From JAJNBA01 sp963842295 (lineage in GTDB: Bacteria > Actinomycetota > UBA4738 > HRBIN12), in NCBI GenBank assembly GCA_963842295.1, contig CAWJFY010000006.1, positions 186,001 through 250,000 of the forward strand: a stretch of 64,000 nucleotides of DNA. Reading direction: 5' to 3'. Within the stretch, counting starts at the first letter, position 1. Each line of letters opens with the position of its first letter. The notes under the pieces were generated by a model. That model ran no database searches and was not told the DNA's origin. It was given only the letters and a program-made list of their open reading frames with translations. This document shows, in pieces, positions 59,359 through 64,000 of this stretch. Position numbers and translations under genes: made by a program.

Positions 59359-61242
59359 ATGGCGACCGTGAGCACGACCGCGAGGCGGCAGGGGATCCTC
59401 CGTCGCCCGACGGCCACGACCGGCTTCTGGAGCTGGTTCACGACCATCGACCACAAGAAGATCGGGATCCTGTACGGGGGCACGGCCTTGCTGTTCTTCC
59501 TGATCGGAGGGCTCGAGGCGCTGTTGATCCGCGCCCAGCTCGCGCAGCCCAACGGCACTTTGTTGAATGCCGACCAGTACAACCAGATCTTCACGATGCA
59601 CGGCGTCACGATGATCTTCCTATTCGTGATGCCGATGTCGGCCGCGTTCTTCAACTACTTCATCCCGTTGATGATCGGCGCCCGAGATGTCGCCTTCCCA
59701 CGCCTGAACGCGTACAGCTACTGGTTGTTCCTGCTGGGCGGGCTCTTCCTCTATTCGAGCTTCTTCCTCGGGGGCGCGCCCAACTGCGGGTGGTTCTGCT
59801 ACGCGCCGAACTCGATCTTCGATCCGTCGGTCGGTCCCACCTTCTACGCGCTCGGTCTGATCATCACCGGCATCGCCTCGACCGCCGGTGCGGTGAACCT
59901 CGCCGTCACCGTCATCAACATGCGTGCGCCGGGGATGTCGCTGTTCCGGGTTCCCGTCTTCGTGTGGATGGGACTCGTGGTGCAGTTGCTCCTGGCGTTC
60001 TCGTTGCCGATCATCACCGTAGCTTTGTTCCAGCTGCTGTTCGATCGCGAGTTCGGAACCCATTTCTTCGATCCGACGGCGGGCGGGGATCCGATCCTGT
60101 GGCAGCACCTGTTCTGGCTGTTCGGGCACCCCGAGGTCTACATCCTGGTGCTGCCCGCGTTCGGGATCGTCAGCGAGATACTGCCGGTGTTCAGTCGCAA
60201 GCCGTTGTTCGGCTACCAGTTCGTGGTGTTCTCGGGGATCGCGATCGGGTTCATCGGGTTCGGCGTCTGGGCGCACCACATGTTCGCGGCGGGTCTCGGA
60301 CCTGTTGCGAATACCGCGTTCGGTGTCACGACCGCGATCATCGCGATCCCGACGGGCGTGAAGATCTTCAACTGGATGGGCACGATGTACCGGGGTGATA
60401 TCCGGTTCACCTCGGCGATGCTCTTCGCGATCGGGACCGTCGCGATGTTCGTGATCGGCGGCCTCTCTGGCGTCACGCACACGATCGTGCCGTCGGACTA
60501 CCAACAGACGGACACGTACTACATCGTCGCGCACTTCCACTACGTGATCTTCGGCGGGGCGGTGTTCGGGCTGTTCGGCGGGATGTACTACTGGTGGCCG
60601 AAGGTGTTCGGGCGGTTGCTGAGCGAACGTCTCGGGAAGCTGCACTTCCTGCTGATGCTCATCGGGTTCAACCTCACGTTCGGTCCGATGCACATCCTCG
60701 GTCTCCAGGGCATGATCCGCCGGACGTACACCTACCCCGAGTCACTCGGTCTCACGTTCTGGAACCAAGCGTCGACCATCGGTGCGTACCTGATCGCCCT
60801 GTCGATCCTCGTCTTCCTCGTGAACGTGGTGATCACTCACGCGAAGGCGAAGCCCGCCGGTGTCGCCGACCCGTGGGACGGGCGAACCCTCGAATGGATG
60901 ACGACCTCGCCGCCTCCGATCCACAACTTCGACGATATCCCGACGGTGCACGCCCTGGACGAGTTCTGGCACCGCAAGTACGTCGAGGACGAGCGGACCG
61001 GCCGCCTGGTGCCCGCCCAGGCCGGCGCGGCCAACGGCCACGATGATGACCTCGCCGGCGGCGAGCACGGCATACACCTCCCGAGCCCGTCGTACTGGCC
61101 ATTCGTCGCCGCGCTCGGGATGCCGCTGATCGGCTACGGGGTGCTCTTCTCCTGGTGGCTCGTCGGGGCCGGGGTCGTGATCGCGCTGACCGGTTTCTAC
61201 GGATGGGCGATGGAGCCATCCGTGTCGCCGGGGGAGGCGTAG
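59359..61242 (+). CDS. ctaD: Cytochrome c oxidase subunit I, with extra C-terminal helices
   Basis: The catalytic heme-copper subunit, 627 residues. Ligands and channel residues are visible: FTMHGVTMIF (heme a His), LFGHPEVYILVLPAFG with the Tyr cross-linked to CuB His and the Glu of A1-type D-channels, WAHHMF (CuB histidines), IPTGVKIFNW with the K-channel Lys, and AHFHYVIFGG. Beyond the twelve core helices a linker leads to two more helices (about 570-615), as in some actinobacterial and thermus-type fusions with a subunit IV-like part. ATG 59359 follows coxB by 17 bases. Confidence 0.96.
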   Translation: MATVSTTARRQGILRRPTATTGFWSWFTTIDHKKIGILYGGTALLFFLIGGLEALLIRAQLAQPNGTLLNADQYNQIFTMHGVTMIFLFVMPMSAAFFNYFIPLMIGARDVAFPRLNAYSYWLFLLGGLFLYSSFFLGGAPNCGWFCYAPNSIFDPSVGPTFYALGLIITGIASTAGAVNLAVTVINMRAPGMSLFRVPVFVWMGLVVQLLLAFSLPIITVALFQLLFDREFGTHFFDPTAGGDPILWQHLFWLFGHPEVYILVLPAFGIVSEILPVFSRKPLFGYQFVVFSGIAIGFIGFGVWAHHMFAAGLGPVANTAFGVTTAIIAIPTGVKIFNWMGTMYRGDIRFTSAMLFAIGTVAMFVIGGLSGVTHTIVPSDYQQTDTYYIVAHFHYVIFGGAVFGLFGGMYYWWPKVFGRLLSERLGKLHFLLMLIGFNLTFGPMHILGLQGMIRRTYTYPESLGLTFWNQASTIGAYLIALSILVFLVNVVITHAKAKPAGVADPWDGRTLEWMTTSPPPIHNFDDIPTVHALDEFWHRKYVEDERTGRLVPAQAGAANGHDDDLAGGEHGIHLPSPSYWPFVAALGMPLIGYGVLFSWWLVGAGVVIALTGFYGWAMEPSVSPGEA

Positions 61243-61244
61243 GG

Positions 61245-61886
61245 ATGGCCGACGTCGCGATCACGCACGGCGAGCCCCACGGCGCCGATCATCCGGAGAC
61301 GACTACCGGGCTGCCGCACACCAAGCTGGCGATGTGGATCTTCCTCGCCTCCGAGTGCATGCTGTTCGGCGCGCTGATCACCACGTACGTGCTGTACCGG
61401 GGACGGAGCACGGTGCCTCCCTTCCCGGCCGACATCTTCGACATCCCGTACACGTCGGTGTCCTCGTTCGTGCTGCTCACGAGCTCGCTCACGATGGTGC
61501 TGGCGCTGTCCGCCGCGCAGGACCGCGACTTCGGCAGGATGCGTCTGTGGCTGCTCACCACGGCGTTGCTCGGCTTGACGTTCGTCGGAGGACAGGTCTA
61601 CGAGTTCACGGCCTTCTACAACGAAGGGCTCCATCTCGATACGAACCTGTTCGGGACGACCTTCTACGTCCTGACCGGGTTCCACGGCGTCCACGTCACG
61701 GTCGGCATCCTGATGCTGCTGTCGCTCGTCGGCCTGTCCTCCGCGAAGCGTCTCCCGGAGGACCCGTCCTTCCCGGTCGAGATGGTGGGGCTCTACTGGC
61801 ACTTCGTCGACATCGTGTGGATCGTGATCTTCACCGTCGTGTACCTGATCCCGACGCCCAGCCCGGGAGGTCCCGGTGGCCCTTGA
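61245..61886 (+). CDS. coxC: Cytochrome c oxidase subunit III
   Basis: A 213-residue subunit III with five transmembrane helices. Typical segments are KLAMWIFLASECMLFGALIT (with the conserved Glu), QVYEFTAF, FGTTFYVLTGFHGVHVTVGI and VGLYWHFVDIVWIVIFTVVYL. It stabilises subunit I and helps proton uptake. GGGGAGGCGTAGGG precedes ATG 61245. It starts two bases after the subunit I stop, and its 3' end overlaps subunit IV by 11 bases. Confidence 0.95.
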   Translation: MADVAITHGEPHGADHPETTTGLPHTKLAMWIFLASECMLFGALITTYVLYRGRSTVPPFPADIFDIPYTSVSSFVLLTSSLTMVLALSAAQDRDFGRMRLWLLTTALLGLTFVGGQVYEFTAFYNEGLHLDTNLFGTTFYVLTGFHGVHVTVGILMLLSLVGLSSAKRLPEDPSFPVEMVGLYWHFVDIVWIVIFTVVYLIPTPSPGGPGGP

Positions 61887-62205
61887 GCAGCAGGAGGTCG
61901 AGCTGCCGGCCGAGCACGCCGGGTCGCACGCTGGCCATCCGAGCGCGAAGGAGTACGTGCGGATCGCGGTGATCCTGTTCGTCCTCACGGGACTCGAGAT
62001 CGGCGCGTCGTACGCGGGCGTGAGCAGCGGCATCCTGATCCCGACCCTGTGGGTCCTCGCGATCGTGAAGTTCGCGCTCGTCGTCTTGTGGTTCATGCAC
62101 CTGAGGTTCGACGACCGCCGCTACGCACGCTTCTTCGTGATGGGCCTGTCCGGAGCGTCGGTGCTCTATCTCATCGTGCTGATCTCGTTGCGGGCCTGGG
62201 CCTGA
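61876..62205 (+). CDS. coxD: Cytochrome c oxidase subunit IV (COX4_pro/CyoD type)
   Basis: A 109-residue small subunit with three hydrophobic helices (EYVRIAVILFVLTGLEIGASY, LWVLAIVKFALVVLWFMHLRFD, VMGLSGASVLYLIVLISLRAW). This is the prokaryotic caa3/CyoD-type subunit IV. GTG 61876 lies inside the end of coxC, and its stop overlaps the ATG of the assembly gene (TGATG), so all are translationally coupled. Confidence 0.9.
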   Translation: MALEQQEVELPAEHAGSHAGHPSAKEYVRIAVILFVLTGLEIGASYAGVSSGILIPTLWVLAIVKFALVVLWFMHLRFDDRRYARFFVMGLSGASVLYLIVLISLRAWA

Positions 62206-63035
62206 TGGCTCTGCCCCCGTTCCACGTGCACCTGGACGTGCTCGCGACGCTCGGCGGGCTGGCCGTCGTGTACCTGCTCGCCGCGAGGCGGCACGAGCGG
62301 ACGACGGGGGAGCGGCTCCCGCGTGGGCGCCGGTACCGTTTCCTCGGCGGCGTCGCCGCGCTGCTCCTGGGCGCGACGTGGCCGATCCACGACCTCGCTG
62401 AGGGCTACCTCTACAGCATGCACATGGTGCAGCACATGCTGTTCACGTTCGTCGCGGCACCGCTCTTGCTCACGGGGACGCCGGCGTGGATGTGGCGCGC
62501 GCTGCTCCGGCCGGCGGCCGTACGAGCGGTGTGGGGGCTGCTCACCCGACCGCTCGTAGCCCTGGTGGTCGCCAACGGTGTCCTGTTCTTCATCCACTGG
62601 CCCGCCGTCGTGTCGCTGTCGGTCCGATCCGAGCTCGCGCACTTCTCGCTCCACACGTTGCTGCTGGGGTCAGCGATCGTGATGTGGTGGCCGGTGCTGT
62701 CGCCGCTGCCGGAGCTGCCCGCTCTGTCGCGACCGGGTCAGCTCCTGTACCTCTTCTTCCAGTCGCTCGCACCGACGATCCCGGCCTCGTTCCTGACGTT
62801 CGGGACGGAGCCGCTCTACCCGATCTACGCCACGTTCCCTCGGATCTGGGGCATGGACCCGCTCACCGATCAGCTCATCGCCGGCCTCGTGATGAAGATC
62901 GTCGGCGGCGCGATCCTGTGGGTCGTGATCGCCGCGATCTTCTTCCGATGGGGCCACGAGGAGACCACCGGGGGCTGGGACGCCCTGAAGTTCCGCGACG
63001 TCGAGCGGGACATCCGCGCGGGGATGGGCCGATGA
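62205..63035 (+). CDS. ctaG: Cytochrome c oxidase assembly protein CtaG (caa3 type)
   Basis: A 276-residue membrane protein with about seven helices of the caa3_CtaG family, unrelated to Cox11. Motif blocks are HDLAEGYLYSMHMVQHMLFTFVAAPLLLTGTP with the conserved histidines, and HWPAVVSLSVRSELAHFSLHTLLLGSAIVMWWPVL. It helps assemble the oxidase, probably delivering copper. ATG 62205 overlaps the coxD stop, and its stop overlaps the following gene. Confidence 0.92.
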   Translation: MALPPFHVHLDVLATLGGLAVVYLLAARRHERTTGERLPRGRRYRFLGGVAALLLGATWPIHDLAEGYLYSMHMVQHMLFTFVAAPLLLTGTPAWMWRALLRPAAVRAVWGLLTRPLVALVVANGVLFFIHWPAVVSLSVRSELAHFSLHTLLLGSAIVMWWPVLSPLPELPALSRPGQLLYLFFQSLAPTIPASFLTFGTEPLYPIYATFPRIWGMDPLTDQLIAGLVMKIVGGAILWVVIAAIFFRWGHEETTGGWDALKFRDVERDIRAGMGR

Positions 63036-64000
63036 GCGATCGCGGCGAGCGACAGAGCCTGCTGCTGCCGATCCTGATCCCCGTCGGCGGGCTCGCGGCG
63101 ATCGTCCTCGTCCTGTACCTGTTCTCGCGCGTGCTGCTGTCCGTGAAGCCGAACGCCGCGACGGCCGTCGCGCTCGTCGTGGCCGCCGGGATCATGACGG
63201 TCGCGGCGTTCGTCGCGTCACGCCGCAGCGTGACCGGGGCGTCGCTCGGGTCCTTCGTCGGGGCTGCCGCCGGGATCGCGATGGCAGCCGGCGGGATCGC
63301 GATCGTCGTGATCGGGCCGCCGGAGGAGGAGATCCCGCCGTTCCACGCGGTGCTCGCGGCGCCGGAGGGCGCGGCTTCGCGCCGGCTTCTCCGCCGACGC
63401 GCTCAGGGTCGAGGCGGACGGTCCCGATCGACCTCGAGTTCGACAACCAGGATCCCGGGGTCGGACACAACGTGCAGATCTTCGACGGCCCCGACGACAC
63501 GGCGCCGATCCTGTTCAACGGGGACGTCATCACCGGACCCGCCAAGGCGCCTTACTCCGTGGAGCCGTTGCCGGAGGGCGAGTACTTCTTCAACTGCCGG
63601 GTCCATCCCACCACGATGACCGGCACGGTCACGTCGACCGAGGGAGCCGGGGGGGTCACGGTCGTCGCCGAGAACACGGCGTTCGACACCGACGAGATCA
63701 CGCTTCCTGCGGACACACCAACGCACGCTCACCCTCGACAATCGGGATCCCGCCGCGCACAACCTCTCGATCTACGAGGACGAGACCGCGTCCGGCGAGC
63801 CGCTCTTCACTTTCGAGCCGTTCCCTGGTCCCGCGTCGGAGACCCACGACGTGCCCCCGATACCGGCGGGCGGCTACTACTTCCACTGCGACGTCCACCC
63901 GACGATGAAGGGGACGGTCGTGGTCCGAGGTCCGCCGGAACCACCGCCGCCCGGAGGTGGCGACGGAGGCGGGAGCCCGAGCGGTGCCCCCGACGAGGGC
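63032..64000 (+). pseudogene. Membrane protein with two cupredoxin domains, frameshifted and cut by the window edge
   Basis: GTG-free start ATG 63032 overlaps the ctaG stop. The first frame encodes two or three membrane helices (about 10-30, 40-60, 70-92), then shifts. Reading on through single-base shifts near 63375, 63420 and 63700-63720 recovers two tandem plastocyanin-like domains: DNQDPGVGHNVQIFDG ... YFFNCRVHPTTM and DNRDPAAHNLSIYED ... YYFHCDVHPTMKG. Each has the His, Cys, His, Met copper ligands. A proline/glycine-rich tail runs off the window. A membrane-anchored copper protein beside oxidase genes suggests electron or copper delivery. The intact frame order suggests sequence errors. 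Confidence 0.72.

Noticed and set aside
1..64000. CRISPR arrays, IS elements, rRNA and tRNA genes
   Set aside because: I looked for regularly spaced direct repeats, transposase motifs and tRNA-like cloverleaf sequences in the intergenic stretches and saw none.

Overview
High-GC DNA from an actinobacterium, most likely a deep-branching or uncultured lineage. Supporting markers are an MshA-type glycosyltransferase (mycothiol), an orphan GlnR-type regulator beside glnA, glnE, a ClpS-DUF2017 pair, an RsiG-like protein, a bS22-type 33-residue basic peptide, an ECF42 sigma factor with DGPF partners, and many GTG starts with start/stop overlaps. I see no rRNA, tRNA, CRISPR array or insertion sequence.

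Layout. 1-1.4 kb: 3' end of glnE, mscL and a small unknown gene. 1.4-5.4 kb: an island of visibly lower GC with two unknown genes, a GmrSD-like DUF262/DUF1524 nuclease, a stand-alone Rieske protein and an HNH endonuclease. 5.4-7.8 kb: a membrane metallophosphoesterase and an AlkA-type DNA glycosylase, both frameshifted. 7.8-9.6 kb: divergent LysR and XRE-MEDS regulators around a palindrome. 9.6-11.9 kb: ECF42 sigma factor with VOC and DGPF genes behind a matching promoter. 12-14.5 kb: glnA and glnR with a candidate GlnR box. 14.5-18.4 kb: MoaD-like protein, lipid kinase, divergent cysH/sat and a GNAT. 18.6-23.9 kb: M23 peptidase, RsiG-like protein, HD-GYP phosphodiesterase, asparaginase, mshA and a GNAT. 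23.9-24.5 kb: no credible gene, but a run of hairpins with GNRA and UUCG tetraloops that I read as an undescribed structured RNA of about 390 nt. 24.5-36.9 kb: TetR, proline dehydrogenase/proC and a long operon (pruA, two class III aminotransferases, two-subunit CoA-transferase, deacetylase, pyruvate kinase) for amino-acid catabolism. 37-49.9 kb: clpS, SDR, excisionase-type HTH, Clp1-like P-loop protein, bS22, SAM hydrolase, an ECF sigma/anti-sigma/DUF4331/TPR cluster and rex. 49.9-64 kb: the aerobic respiratory chain. One arm is a leftward quinol:cytochrome c reductase operon with a split, b6f-spaced cytochrome b and a dicluster ferredoxin. The other is a rightward cytochrome c biogenesis and caa3 oxidase operon ending in a frameshifted cupredoxin protein.

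How it works together. glnE, glnR and glnA cover nitrogen control. cysH and sat cover sulfate assimilation. Rex sits beside the respiratory genes that NADH-responsive repression commonly controls. The reductase, Ccd/ResB/CcsA maturation system and caa3 oxidase form a complete route from quinol to oxygen.

Caution: single-base frame shifts cluster at 5.6-6.7 kb and 63.3-63.8 kb, so sequence errors there are likely. All assignments come from reading the sequence by eye; no database search was run.
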